Of a stretch of DNA of 64,000 nt, positions 24,828-34,292 are shown in pieces. The position numbers and the translations under genes are program-made. Location of the stretch: assembly GCF_008180865.1 (NCBI RefSeq), contig NZ_VTEX01000001.1:189116-253115 (forward strand). Reading direction: 5' to 3'. Origin of the DNA: Rossellomorea aquimaris (GTDB lineage: Bacteria > Bacillota > Bacilli > Bacillales > Bacillaceae_B). The notes below the pieces were generated by a model. The model saw only the letters and a list, made by a program, of their open reading frames with translations, did no database searches and was not told where the DNA came from. Each line of letters starts with the position of its first letter. The stretch's first letter is position 1.

Positions 24828-27800
24828 ATGGCTGTACGTTTTATTCTCGGGCGCTCTGGTACGGGGAAGACCCATCGCATATTAGATGAGATGAAGCAGA
24901 GCTTATTGAAAGAGCCGAATGGGGATCCCATCATCTATATCGTACCGGATCAGATGTCATTTATATCGGAATACGATCTTGTCAACACACCCGGATTAAA
25001 TGGGATGATTCGTGGACAAGTGTTCAGTTTCACCCGGCTCGCGTGGAAGATTCTCCAGGAAACCGGCGGAATGAGCCGCTACCATCTATCCGATGTCGGC
25101 TTAAATATGATGATCAGGAAGATTATCGACGAAAATAAAGATCGCCTCCATATTTTCTCGAAGGCCGCGGATAAGCCTGGTTTCATTCATCATGTAGAAT
25201 CCATGTTGACGGAATTCAAGCGTTATTGTATTTCGCCTAAGGATCTCGGGCAACTTGGAGGGGAAGATGAGCGGGATTCTAAGGTGTTGAAGGATAAGCT
25301 TCATGACCTTGAACTGATTTATGAGAAATTCGAGGAAAAGCTCCTAGGTAAATACATTGATTCAGAAGACTACTTTCAGCTGTTGGCTGATAATGTGAAA
25401 AACTCTGAGCTTCTTAGAGATGCAGAGATTTACATAGACGGCTTTCATAGCTTCACGCCCCAGGAATATCAGATAATCGATCAACTCATCCAGCATAGTA
25501 AGACAGTGACGGTCGCACTGACAACCGATCCGGAGCAGCAAATGGGCGCGATGAACGAGTTGAGCCTATATCGGATGACGAATGAAACATTCCATACTCT
25601 TCAGGATATAAGCTGTGCTGCGGGGAAGTCCATAGAAGAAGAGGTGTTAGTGAAGCGGATTCGCTATCACAATGACACGATGCTGCACCTCGAACGTCAT
25701 TTTGAGGAACGGCCAACTGTTCCATGCGAAGAAGCAAAAGGATCCATTGAGTTTCTGGAAGCCTCTAATCGCCGTGCAGAGGTCGAAGGGATAGCAAGGG
25801 AAATCAGGAAGCTTGCCCGGGAAAAGGGATATCGCTACAAGGATATAGCGGTGCTGGTTCGAAACAGCCAGGACTACCGTGATAAGGTGGAAACGATTTT
25901 TCAAGATTATAGTATTCCATTTTTCCTTGATCAGAAGCGGACAATGTTAAATCACCCATTAATTGAGTTGATCCGCTCGACTCTGGAAATCATGAACACG
26001 AACTGGAGATATGAGCCTGTATTCCGGGCGGTGAAAACAGACCTGTTGTTTCCTTATCAAAAAAATCCAACCGATTTGCGGGAAAAAATGGACCGTTTGG
26101 AGAACTATGTGTTGGCATACGGGATCAAAGGAGATCGCTGGACGAAGAAAGATCGCTGGAAATATCGTCGCTTCCGTGGTCTTGAGCATGTGGACGCACC
26201 ACAAACCGACCGTGAAAAGGAACTCGAGCATGAGATCAATGAGCTTCGTTTATTTATTTCTGCTCCTATCATCCGTCTCGGAAAACGATTGAAAAAGCAA
26301 TCCACTGGACGGGAATTCTGTGAAACTCTCTATCTGTATCTGGAAGAGTTGGACATTCCGGCTAAGCTTGAACGTATGCGTATTGAAGCAGAAGAAAAAG
26401 GCGACTTGATTGCGGCAAGAGAGCATGATCAAGCGTGGTCAGCTGTAATGGACTTGCTTGATCAATATGTAGAAATGCTTGGTGATGAGGAAACGACGAT
26501 GAAGAAATTCTCGTCGATCCTCGATGCAGGTATGGAAACGATGCAGTTCTCGTTAGTTCCCCCTGCCATTGATCAGGTCATTATTGCAGATCTTGAGAAA
26601 TCAAGGCTCGGTGACATTAAAGCAGCCTTTATCATCGGAGTGAATGATGGGGTTCTTCCAGCGAAAATGAATGAAGACGGAGTCCTGTCAGATGAAGACC
26701 GCGAATCGTTGATCAATAGGGGCTTCAAGATAGCACCCAGTAACAGGACGAAGCTGTTGGACGAGGAGTTTGTAGCGTATAAAGCCTTTACGACCCCGAG
26801 TGAACGTTTATTTATAAGCTATCCGATTGCCAATGAAGAAGGAAAAGCGTTATTGCCATCCTCTTTCATCAAAAAGCTGAATGAAATGTTCCCGGATGCA
26901 AATACGAAGCTTCTTATTAATGAACCATCCGAGCTTTCTGAAGAAGAGCAGCTGCACTATGTTTGCCATCCCAATGTGACGATTTCTCATTTAACGTCGC
27001 AATTACAGTTAAAGAAGCGTGAATATCCAATCTATGATTTCTGGTGGGATGTGTATAACTTCTATGCAACGTCAAACGATTGGAAATGGCACTCACAGCA
27101 TATTTTATCCAGTCTCTTCTACCAGAATCACGCGAAGCAGCTTTCTGAGGATACGAGCAGGGATCTGTATGGTGACCATATTTTAGCGAGTGTATCCCGA
27201 ATGGAGCTGTTCCATAGTTGTCCGTTTTCTCATTTTGCCAGTCATGGGTTGAAGCTTAGAGAGCGGGATTTCTTTAAACTGGAGGCACCTGATATCGGGG
27301 AGATGTTCCATTCCGCTCTTAAATGGATATCAGAAGAAGTGGAGCGTCATGGTCTGACCTGGGCATCCTTATCAAAAGCCCAATGTCTCAAGCTTGCTAA
27401 AGAAGCTGTATTGATGCTGGCACCGAAGCTTCAGCACCAGATTCTGTTAAGCTCAAACCGCCATTATTATATCGCTCAGAAGCTTGAGCAAATCATAAGC
27501 CGTGCGAGCCTGATTCTAAGTGAGCATGCGAAGGCGAGTGGATTTATTCCTGTAGGGGTGGAGCTTGGGTTTGGACCTCATGCGACCCTGCCGCCGTTCC
27601 AGTTCCAGCTGAGAAATGGGACGAAAATGGAGCTTCAAGGAAGGATCGACCGGGTAGACAAAGCAGAGGATGCAAGTGGAGTTTACCTAAGGATCGTTGA
27701 TTACAAATCGAGTGCGAGAGATTTGGATATGACGGAAGTGTACTATGGATTAGCGCTTCAAATGCTGACGTATTTAGATATTGTGTTAATGAACTCTAAA

Positions 27801-28313
27801 CAATTTGTCGGGAAGGAAGCAAAGCCTGCAGGCGTGCTCTATTTCCACGTTCATAACCCTATGATCAATAGTAAGAAAATCTTGACGATGGATCAGATTG
27901 AAAAGGAAATCTTCAAGAGTTTTAAGATGAAGGGACTCGTTCTGGGAGACTCTGACATCGTTCGGTTAATGGATCAAACGCTAGATACGGGGAACTCAGA
28001 TATCATCTCTGCCGGGATCAAGAAGGATGGATCATTATCCTCCCGTTCAAAAGCAGCTTCAACGGAAGACTTTCACTATATGCGTCAGCATGTGAGAAAG
28101 CTATATGAAGCGTCAGGGAACCGGATTGTGTCAGGTGAGACCGATATTACTCCTTACAAGCTGAAGGACCGTACACCATGTCAGTTCTGTTCGTTCCGTT
28201 CCGTTTGTCAATTCGACCAATCACTTGAAGAAAACGAGTACAGAGTGCTTCCAACGGCAAAACCAGAAGATCTATTAAGGAAAGTGAGAGAGGAGGTTGA
28301 GTCCAATGAGTAA
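24828..28313 (+). CDS. addB: AddB, ATP-dependent helicase/nuclease subunit B
   Basis: A 1161-residue subunit of the AddAB complex, which processes double-strand breaks and recognises Chi. The Walker A-like GRSGTGKT lies at the N-terminus. The C-terminal nuclease domain has the IVDYKSS motif (Asp and Lys of the RecB-like nuclease). An iron-sulfur cluster is predicted from Cys in FHSCPFSH and the C-x2-C-x5-C group CQFCSFRSVC near the end. Length matches B. subtilis AddB (1166). The final 8 bases overlap addA, so the two subunits are translationally coupled. Confidence 0.97.
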   Translation: MAVRFILGRSGTGKTHRILDEMKQSLLKEPNGDPIIYIVPDQMSFISEYDLVNTPGLNGMIRGQVFSFTRLAWKILQETGGMSRYHLSDVGLNMMIRKIIDENKDRLHIFSKAADKPGFIHHVESMLTEFKRYCISPKDLGQLGGEDERDSKVLKDKLHDLELIYEKFEEKLLGKYIDSEDYFQLLADNVKNSELLRDAEIYIDGFHSFTPQEYQIIDQLIQHSKTVTVALTTDPEQQMGAMNELSLYRMTNETFHTLQDISCAAGKSIEEEVLVKRIRYHNDTMLHLERHFEERPTVPCEEAKGSIEFLEASNRRAEVEGIAREIRKLAREKGYRYKDIAVLVRNSQDYRDKVETIFQDYSIPFFLDQKRTMLNHPLIELIRSTLEIMNTNWRYEPVFRAVKTDLLFPYQKNPTDLREKMDRLENYVLAYGIKGDRWTKKDRWKYRRFRGLEHVDAPQTDREKELEHEINELRLFISAPIIRLGKRLKKQSTGREFCETLYLYLEELDIPAKLERMRIEAEEKGDLIAAREHDQAWSAVMDLLDQYVEMLGDEETTMKKFSSILDAGMETMQFSLVPPAIDQVIIADLEKSRLGDIKAAFIIGVNDGVLPAKMNEDGVLSDEDRESLINRGFKIAPSNRTKLLDEEFVAYKAFTTPSERLFISYPIANEEGKALLPSSFIKKLNEMFPDANTKLLINEPSELSEEEQLHYVCHPNVTISHLTSQLQLKKREYPIYDFWWDVYNFYATSNDWKWHSQHILSSLFYQNHAKQLSEDTSRDLYGDHILASVSRMELFHSCPFSHFASHGLKLRERDFFKLEAPDIGEMFHSALKWISEEVERHGLTWASLSKAQCLKLAKEAVLMLAPKLQHQILLSSNRHYYIAQKLEQIISRASLILSEHAKASGFIPVGVELGFGPHATLPPFQFQLRNGTKMELQGRIDRVDKAEDASGVYLRIVDYKSSARDLDMTEVYYGLALQMLTYLDIVLMNSKQFVGKEAKPAGVLYFHVHNPMINSKKILTMDQIEKEIFKSFKMKGLVLGDSDIVRLMDQTLDTGNSDIISAGIKKDGSLSSRSKAASTEDFHYMRQHVRKLYEASGNRIVSGETDITPYKLKDRTPCQFCSFRSVCQFDQSLEENEYRVLPTAKPEDLLRKVREEVESNE

Positions 28314-31300
28314 AGGTACGATACCGGCAAAGCCTGATCATGTTACATGGACGGATGATCAGTGGAAGGCGATTTGGGCAAAAGGTCAGGACATACTCGT
28401 AGCAGCTGCTGCAGGATCAGGGAAGACTGCAGTTCTTGTAGAGAGGATCATTCAGAAAATCCTCTCTGAAGAAGACAGAATGGATGTAGATGAACTATTG
28501 GTAGTAACCTTTACGAATGCATCTGCCGCAGAGATGAGGCATCGGATCGGGCAGGCATTGGAAAAGGCGATTGATGAGGATCCTCATTCCCATCATTTAA
28601 GAAAGCAGCTGAGCTTACTGAACCGAGCTTCCATTTCGACTCTTCACTCTTTTTGCCTTGAAGTGATTCGTAAATATTATTATCTAATCGACATTGACCC
28701 GGGTTTTCGGATTGCCGATGAAACAGAAGGGGATCTGCTGCGTGATGAAGTGCTTGATGAGCTGTTTGAAGAGGAATACGGAAAAAAACATAATCATGAT
28801 TTCTTTACACTGGTAGATACATTTACCAATGATAGAAGTGACGGGGCTCTTCAGGATATGATCCGTAAACTGTATGACTTTTCACGTTCCCATCCGAACC
28901 CGGACGATTGGCTGAGAGGGTTGGAAGAGATGTATGACATCCAAGAAGGTGTAGAGATCGATCACCTTCCTTTCATTCAGCCGCTCCTTACCGATATTCG
29001 CTTACAGCTTCATGGGGCGAAAAGCTTGTTTCAGCGTGCATTGGATCTGTCTCGGGTTCCTGGAGGTCCGGGCCCAAGAGCTGAAAACTTTCTAAGTGAT
29101 ATAGAGATTGTCGAGAGCCTTGAAGAAAGCCTGCACATATCATGGAATGCTTTGTATGAAACGATTCAAACCTTACCTTTTATAAAGTTAAAAGCTTGTC
29201 GAGGGGATGACTATAACAAGGATATCGTTGATGAAGCGAAAAAGCTTCGGGATCAAGGGAAGAAAACGTTAGAAAAACTGCAGGAAGATTTTTTCTCTAG
29301 AAGACCGGAATCATTCATTGAGGATATGAAGAAGATGAGAGCAGTGATTCACACCCTGGCAGAAGTGGTGGTGGAATTCGGCAAGCGTTTCAGACAAGTG
29401 AAAGAAGAAAAGGGACTCGTTGACTTTGCGGATTTAGAGCATTTTTGTCTCGATATTTTAAGATCTCCTGCTTCAGATGCTTTACTTCCTTCAGAAGCTG
29501 CAAAGCAATATAAAAAGAAATTCAAAGAAGTACTGGTCGATGAATATCAGGATACGAATATGGTTCAGGAATCGATTCTTCTTCTCATTACTGAAGAACG
29601 TGAAGAAGTAGGGAACCGTTTTATGGTAGGAGATGTAAAGCAATCCATCTATCGCTTCCGATTGGCAGAACCGAATTTGTTTTTAGGAAAGTATACCCGC
29701 TTTCTTCCTGTAAGCGGAGAAGCAGGATGGAAGATCGATCTATCTCAAAACTTCAGAAGCCGGAAAGAGGTATTGGAGGGAACCAACTTTTTATTCAAGC
29801 AAATAATGGGGTCCTCGGTTGGTGAGATGGAATATAACCGTGAAGCGGAGCTTGTGAAGGGGGCTCCTTACCCGGAGGAGAAAGAGTACCCGATCGAAGT
29901 AGCGATCATCAATCAGGAATCAGAGGAAGCTAGTTGGGATGAAGAGGAGTTGTCCATTTTTGATGAGGGTGATATTGAGAAATCCGTACTTGAAGCCCGC
30001 TACATGGCGAGTAAAGTGAAGGCCATGATTGAAGAGCGTACACCGATCTATGATGCCAAAACGAAGACCGAGCGCCCGATTCAGTACAAGGATATTGTGA
30101 TATTGCTTCGTTCCATGCCTTGGGCGGCAGAAATTATGGAAGAATTCAAACGGCAAGGAATTCCGATTTATGCAAATCTGTCTACTGGTTATTTTGAAGC
30201 AACCGAGATCGCGATTATGCTTTCACTGCTGAAAGTGATTGACAATCCGTATCAGGATATCCCCCTGGCATCGGTTCTTCGTTCACCGGTTGTGGGGCTG
30301 GACGAGCAGGGTCTTGCAAGCATTAGGATTCATTCGAGAGCGGGAACGTATTACGAAGCCTTGAAGAAATTTGCAAGTGAAAAACCAAGTAACGCACGGG
30401 AAGAAGAAACGTTTGAAAAGGTTAAAGTGTTTCTTTATCACCTTCAAAACTGGCGAACGAAGGCTAGACAAGGATCGGTTACGGAGCTGATTTGGCAATT
30501 GTACCGGGACACCCGATTCTATGATTATGTCGGAGGAATGGCCGGGGGGAAACAGCGTCAGGCAAACCTTCGGGCACTATACGACCGTGCCCGCCAATAC
30601 GAATCAACGTCCTTCAGAGGATTATTCCGCTTCCTTCGTTTCATTGATCGGATGAGGGAAAGAGGTGATGACCTCGGGGTAGCGAGAGCTCTCAGTGAAC
30701 AGGAGGATGTGGTCCGCTTAATGACGATTCACTCCAGTAAAGGCCTTGAGTTCCCGGTTGTATTTGTCGCTGGTACGTCGAAGCAATTCAATCTCATGGA
30801 TTTGAACGCGTCCTATCTATTAGATAAAGATCTGGGTTTTGCTACAAAGTATACAGACCCAGGGAAGCGAATCAGTTATCCATCCCTTCCCCAGCTGGCA
30901 TTTAAGAGGAAGAAGCGCATGGAGTCCATCTCAGAGGAAATGCGGGTGCTCTATGTGGCGTTAACCCGTGCAAAAGAGAAACTATTCTTAGTGGGAACCG
31001 TGAAAAGCTTAGAGAAGTCCCTTAAGAAATGGCGGGGTGCTTTAGGTCAGACAGAATGGTTGTTATCTGACTATGACCGGGCAGGGGCCAGTTCTTATCT
31101 TGATTGGATAGGTCCGTCCCTCATGAGACACCCCAGTTGTGGAGAGCTTAGTGAAGATGCGGACTTAGGAGGAAGTGGGATCGATGAAGAGATTCTAAAG
31201 CATCCGTCTTGCTTTCATATCACGACGATTCATAAGACTGAGCTGGGTGCAGAAGAAGATGAGTCATTGAGTGAAGAAGACAATTGGAAAGAACAAGTGA

Positions 31301-32067
31301 AGACCGGTGGAGAAGTGGATATAGAGTCCATTCATAAAGAAGAGGTATTGCACCGATTGTCGTGGAAGTATCCACATCTGAGTGCCACAAACCTTCGCTC
31401 TAAGCAATCGGTTTCTGAGCTGAAGCGAATGGTGGAAATAAGGGATGAAGCCTCCAGTATCGATATTTTGCGGCGCCATCAGAAGCCTGTGTACAATCGT
31501 CCGCAATTCATGCAGTCTAAAGAGCTGTCTCCTGCTGAAAGAGGAACAGCCATGCACACAGTCATGCAGCATATTTCTCTTGGGGATGGTGTACCTTCAG
31601 AAGAAGATGTAAAAGAGTTGCTATCGACGTTAGTTCATAAAGAAATCCTGACGGAAGAACAGGAAAGAGCAATCTCGTTAGACAACATCGTTGGATTCTT
31701 CCAAAGCGACCTTGGGAAACGTTTGGTTCAGGCAGCGAATATCCAACGGGAAATCCCATTCAGCATGAGTGTCCCTCTGAGTGAAATATCGGAATCAGGA
31801 GAGGGTTCCCCGGAAGAAACAATTCTCGTTCAAGGGGTCATTGACTGTGTATTCCGGGATGAATCGGGAATTGTGATGTTGGATTACAAAACGGATGGCA
31901 TCCATGATCGATATAAGGATGGTTTTAGAGAAGCAAGACCGATACTGGAAGAGCGTTATAGAGTGCAAATTGAATTATATACCCGTGCATTGGAATCGAT
32001 TTGGAAAGAAACGGTGTCAGAAAAGTATCTTTACTTTTTTGATGGAGGGCATGTGTTGGAACTATAA
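28306..32067 (+). CDS. addA: AddA, ATP-dependent helicase/nuclease subunit A
   Basis: A 1253-residue UvrD-like helicase with a C-terminal nuclease domain. The ATG at 28306 follows GAGAGGAGG (28287-28295) at 10 bases; a TTG three codons upstream is too close to that site. Motif I AAAGSGKTAVLVERI, motif Ia TFTNASAAEMR, motif II DEYQDTN, motif III GDVKQSIYRFR, motif V TIHSSKGLEFPVV and motif VI YVALTRAKEKL are all present. The nuclease motif VMLDYKTDG is near the C-terminus. With AddB it resects broken DNA ends for recombination. A strong terminator follows. Confidence 0.97.
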   Translation: MSKGTIPAKPDHVTWTDDQWKAIWAKGQDILVAAAAGSGKTAVLVERIIQKILSEEDRMDVDELLVVTFTNASAAEMRHRIGQALEKAIDEDPHSHHLRKQLSLLNRASISTLHSFCLEVIRKYYYLIDIDPGFRIADETEGDLLRDEVLDELFEEEYGKKHNHDFFTLVDTFTNDRSDGALQDMIRKLYDFSRSHPNPDDWLRGLEEMYDIQEGVEIDHLPFIQPLLTDIRLQLHGAKSLFQRALDLSRVPGGPGPRAENFLSDIEIVESLEESLHISWNALYETIQTLPFIKLKACRGDDYNKDIVDEAKKLRDQGKKTLEKLQEDFFSRRPESFIEDMKKMRAVIHTLAEVVVEFGKRFRQVKEEKGLVDFADLEHFCLDILRSPASDALLPSEAAKQYKKKFKEVLVDEYQDTNMVQESILLLITEEREEVGNRFMVGDVKQSIYRFRLAEPNLFLGKYTRFLPVSGEAGWKIDLSQNFRSRKEVLEGTNFLFKQIMGSSVGEMEYNREAELVKGAPYPEEKEYPIEVAIINQESEEASWDEEELSIFDEGDIEKSVLEARYMASKVKAMIEERTPIYDAKTKTERPIQYKDIVILLRSMPWAAEIMEEFKRQGIPIYANLSTGYFEATEIAIMLSLLKVIDNPYQDIPLASVLRSPVVGLDEQGLASIRIHSRAGTYYEALKKFASEKPSNAREEETFEKVKVFLYHLQNWRTKARQGSVTELIWQLYRDTRFYDYVGGMAGGKQRQANLRALYDRARQYESTSFRGLFRFLRFIDRMRERGDDLGVARALSEQEDVVRLMTIHSSKGLEFPVVFVAGTSKQFNLMDLNASYLLDKDLGFATKYTDPGKRISYPSLPQLAFKRKKRMESISEEMRVLYVALTRAKEKLFLVGTVKSLEKSLKKWRGALGQTEWLLSDYDRAGASSYLDWIGPSLMRHPSCGELSEDADLGGSGIDEEILKHPSCFHITTIHKTELGAEEDESLSEEDNWKEQVKTGGEVDIESIHKEEVLHRLSWKYPHLSATNLRSKQSVSELKRMVEIRDEASSIDILRRHQKPVYNRPQFMQSKELSPAERGTAMHTVMQHISLGDGVPSEEDVKELLSTLVHKEILTEEQERAISLDNIVGFFQSDLGKRLVQAANIQREIPFSMSVPLSEISESGEGSPEETILVQGVIDCVFRDESGIVMLDYKTDGIHDRYKDGFREARPILEERYRVQIELYTRALESIWKETVSEKYLYFFDGGHVLEL

Positions 32068-32072
32068 AGAAG

Positions 32073-32108
32073 AACCACTTTGAAGCACTTGTCTTCAAAG
32101 TGGTTTTT
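32073..32108 (+). terminator. terminator after addBA
   Basis: A perfect 13-bp stem (32073-32085 with 32093-32105), a 7-base loop and TTTTTT. Confidence 0.92.
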
Positions 32109-32163
32109 TAAAGTGATAAAAATAGGGAATATCTATACTAAGTACATACAGGAAGGGCATGAG

Positions 32164-32466
32164 ATGAGTAAAAAAACGATTGGTACATGTGAATTATGCT
32201 CTCGTCAGAATGTAGAAACCAAGATCCATCATCTGACACCTAAAGAGGTGGGGGGAACCTTCCTTCCCACAGCACAACTTTGTATACCGTGTCATGAACA
32301 AATTCACTCCCTCTATACAAATGATGAATTGGGAGTAAGATTGAACACCATCGAAAACTTGAGGGGGGATGAAAAGATTCATAAGTTCATTAAGTGGATC
32401 CGAAAGCAGCCCTCCACTAAATTGGTGAAGACAAAGAAGAGTATAGAACGTCGAAAGAAACGATAA
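32164..32466 (+). CDS. yisB: HNH family protein (YisB-like)
   Basis: A 100-residue small HNH-fold protein. GGAAGGG precedes the ATG at 32164; the frame is open upstream to 32080 but that part covers the terminator. Two zinc-knuckle pairs, CELC and CIPC, surround the HHLTPKEVGG segment, with the catalytic-type His in CHEQIH. The C-terminus is very basic (KTKKSIERRKKR), suggesting DNA contact. In B. subtilis yisB occupies the same place before gerPF. Whether it cuts DNA is unknown. It converges on the gerP operon through a shared terminator. Confidence 0.85.
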   Translation: MSKKTIGTCELCSRQNVETKIHHLTPKEVGGTFLPTAQLCIPCHEQIHSLYTNDELGVRLNTIENLRGDEKIHKFIKWIRKQPSTKLVKTKKSIERRKKR

Positions 32467-32474
32467 TGAATCAA

Positions 32475-32510
32475 AAAAACAAAAAGCCGCATAAGGGCTT
32501 TTTGTTTTTT
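32475..32510. terminator. bidirectional terminator between yisB and gerPF
   Basis: A perfect 14-bp stem AAAAACAAAAAGCC with its complement (32475-32488 and 32496-32509) and a 7-base loop has A/T runs on both sides. Confidence 0.9.
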
Positions 32511-32727
32511 AATTATTTCCAGTGATTGGTTGATCCACGACATTGCAATCAAATGTGGTACTTACGCTGAAGACATTATAACTTAACTGAAATGGTCCAG
32601 TATTAAAGCCGCCGGCACCACCGAAAGTCTTGGAAGCTGACTTAGGTGAAATAATGGCCGTATCTCCAAACTGAACATTTCCTCCACCAACGTTAAGAAT
32701 AGCGACAGGACCTACTAAAGCGGGCAT
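32509..32727 (-). CDS. gerPF: spore germination protein GerPF
   Basis: A 72-residue protein. GAGG before the second ATG favours the start at 32727 (MPALVGPVAILNVGGG) over the ATG three codons earlier. GerPF is paralogous to GerPA: VQFGDTAIISPKSASKTFGGAGGFNTG matches the HIGDxFxISPxxxxKTFAGAGSF pattern of GerPA, quoted here in short blocks (FGDTAIISPKS, KTFGGAGGFNTG). GerP proteins sit in the spore coat and help small germinants reach inner receptors. It is the last gene of the operon and may have its own sigma-K promoter. Confidence 0.93.
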   Translation of the reverse strand: MPALVGPVAILNVGGGNVQFGDTAIISPKSASKTFGGAGGFNTGPFQLSYNVFSVSTTFDCNVVDQPITGNN

Positions 32728-32760
32728 AATCAACATCCTCTTTTTATTTGTCTATAATGT

Positions 32761-32788
32761 TAGCCTATGTGAACTTATGGGGAAGGTT
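32761..32788 (-). promoter_or_regulatory. candidate sigma-K promoter in front of gerPF
   Basis: On the minus strand AACC (32788-32785) is separated by 15 bases from CATAGGCTA (32769-32761), fitting the sigma-K -10 pattern CATAnnnTA. The same geometry is found in front of gerPA. Confidence 0.55.
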
Positions 32789-32824
32789 CTTCGTTCATCC
32801 GTGTACAGAAAAAAACACCACGAA

Positions 32825-33229
32825 TCAATTTGGTTCATCGATCGTTTCAAATGTTTGGGGAGTGTCATCTTCCTTATTTTCCAATTGCCGGATATTTTTC
32901 ACCCTTGCTTCCATATACACATTGCAGGTATTCCCTACATGAATAATGGAAGAGGAGGAGGTCGCTCGAATATACATGTTGTCGACCTTGATGGGGCAAA
33001 GATTGAGGCGGCTTACCCGAATGTCGGGATTGATAGCAGGAAGGTCGATCGGATTTTGGAAAACGTCTGAATCGAAGCTTCCCTCACTCGTCAGAAAGAA
33101 TTCTTTTTCACGTTGCACCGCATAAGCCATTGAGCGAGCGCAAATATTTTGAGAATCACCAATTTGATAAACCGAACTAAAGGCCAGAGTGATACCATCA
33201 AGCTTGTTTACGAAGGAATATCGTTTCAT
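32825..33229 (-). CDS. gerPE: spore germination protein GerPE
   Basis: A 134-residue coat-associated protein. I choose the ATG at 33229 because AAGGATG precedes it at normal spacing; the longer TTG frame from 33262 runs back into gerPD. Start MKRYSFVNKL and the internal SSVYQIGDS segment fit GerPE. The C-terminal SSSIIHVGNTCNVYMEARVKNIRQL block, quoted in part as SSSIIHVGN, repeats the (V/I)F/YHIGD-like motif seen across GerP proteins. It lies 7 bases after gerPD. Confidence 0.9.
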   Translation of the reverse strand: MKRYSFVNKLDGITLAFSSVYQIGDSQNICARSMAYAVQREKEFFLTSEGSFDSDVFQNPIDLPAINPDIRVSRLNLCPIKVDNMYIRATSSSSIIHVGNTCNVYMEARVKNIRQLENKEDDTPQTFETIDEPN

Positions 33230-33236
33230 CAATAAA

Positions 33237-33416
33237 TCATCCTTTAGGGGTAAGAGGGACAAATGGACCGATGATCAGGGACTCAGGGGGGGTGTCGAAT
33301 GCAGAGGCCAATTGAATGATATCTGCATCTCCAACAAGCACGAGGGAAGAACTCGCCACCCCTGCAATTTCAATATTTCCAACCGATAGTTCACGATTGA
33401 TGACCTGGAGGTTCAT
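33237..33416 (-). CDS. gerPD: spore germination protein GerPD
   Basis: A 59-residue protein too short for a usual ORF cut-off. It reads MNLQVINREL SVGNIEIAGV and later SSSLVLVGDAD, then DTPPESLIIGPFVPL at the C-terminus; the PPESLIIGPF ending is characteristic of GerPD. Its first 26 bases overlap the end of gerPC in another frame. AAGGA lies about 11 bases upstream. With this gene the operon is complete (A-B-C-D-E-F). Confidence 0.92.
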   Translation of the reverse strand: MNLQVINRELSVGNIEIAGVASSSLVLVGDADIIQLASAFDTPPESLIIGPFVPLTPKG

Positions 33417-34020
33417 TGTTCTTCATTCCTTCCATATTATTTGGGATTTGTGACATAAAGGAGAAAAGGGCCGTTTCAATATCCTTTTTGATTTTGCTGA
33501 TGATTTTCCGTTCCCATTCACCTTCTTGTTGTTTTGAGTCAATATAGGGGATGTTCTGTAAATAGAAATCGATTCTTTGTGGCATCTGGTTTAAGAGATC
33601 CTGCTGAATCATCTCGTAATAAGATGGATCCAGAGACCGCTGAAATTGCATTTCATTATCCTGAATAAGACTTGGTAATTCTGAATCGATATACGCCTTG
33701 ATTTCTGCAGTGATTCTTTCTTTATAGGGCTTGATGTCCTTTATTGATTTGACATCGACATTTTGGTCGACGGCCAGATCCTCTATCGTTTCTTTTAAGT
33801 TATTTGGGTTCAATCCAATATTCAGGGTGCCATCAAGAGATTCCACTTTAAGCTGATCAAATTTGTATTCGATTCTTTCAACATTGATTTTAGGTGCATC
33901 CCTTAGAGTTATTACTTCTTGTGACAGCTCATTTACTTTATTTTCCAACGCGACAATTTTCGTGTTCAACATCTCGATATACTGATAGAGTTGTTGGGGG
34001 GTCATATAGTAATTGTTCAT
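33391..34020 (-). CDS. gerPC: spore germination protein GerPC
   Basis: A 209-residue protein, the largest of the operon. The N-terminal 45 residues form a predicted coiled coil (YQYIEMLNTKIVALENKVNEL), followed by a beta-rich part with YKFDQLKVESLDGTLNIGLNP segments (INVERIEYKFDQLKV). This layout fits GerPC, whose B. subtilis counterpart is about 205 residues. Coat permeability for nutrients is the family role. An AAGAGGTGG site precedes the ATG. Confidence 0.93.
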   Translation of the reverse strand: MNNYYMTPQQLYQYIEMLNTKIVALENKVNELSQEVITLRDAPKINVERIEYKFDQLKVESLDGTLNIGLNPNNLKETIEDLAVDQNVDVKSIKDIKPYKERITAEIKAYIDSELPSLIQDNEMQFQRSLDPSYYEMIQQDLLNQMPQRIDFYLQNIPYIDSKQQEGEWERKIISKIKKDIETALFSFMSQIPNNMEGMKNNEPPGHQS

Positions 34021-34052
34021 ACTGCCACCTCTTTCTTTTGTCGCGATTTAGT

Positions 34053-34280
34053 TTACCTTGGCGATTGCAGTGGAACGAGGGGAGTTATAGAAGGAGGCGG
34101 TTTCCCATTTCCGTTTTTTTCCGCCTCTGGAGCAGGCTCCGTGTAGCCCCCTGTATTATATAAGAAGTCATTTGTTGTGATTTGACCGCATGTTCCGATC
34201 TGAAAGATGGAGGAATTGGACATTCCCCCGATTTTAATAAATTGAATCTGTATGGATTGTTGAACATAATAATTCGTCAT
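34053..34280 (-). CDS. gerPB: spore germination protein GerPB
   Basis: A 75-residue protein, length as in B. subtilis (77). Start MTNYYVQQSIQIQFIKIGG and SSIFQIGTCGQI are typical of GerPB. The C-terminal third is rich in Pro, Glu and Lys and is probably disordered. It starts 12 bases after gerPA. Confidence 0.92.
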   Translation of the reverse strand: MTNYYVQQSIQIQFIKIGGMSNSSIFQIGTCGQITTNDFLYNTGGYTEPAPEAEKNGNGKPPPSITPLVPLQSPR

Positions 34281-34292
34281 TCGGCATCACAC

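Noticed and set aside
32164..32466. HNH gene as part of a mobile element or group I intron
   Set aside because: It is next to addA and gerPF as yisB is in B. subtilis, with no repeats or intron-like sequence around it.
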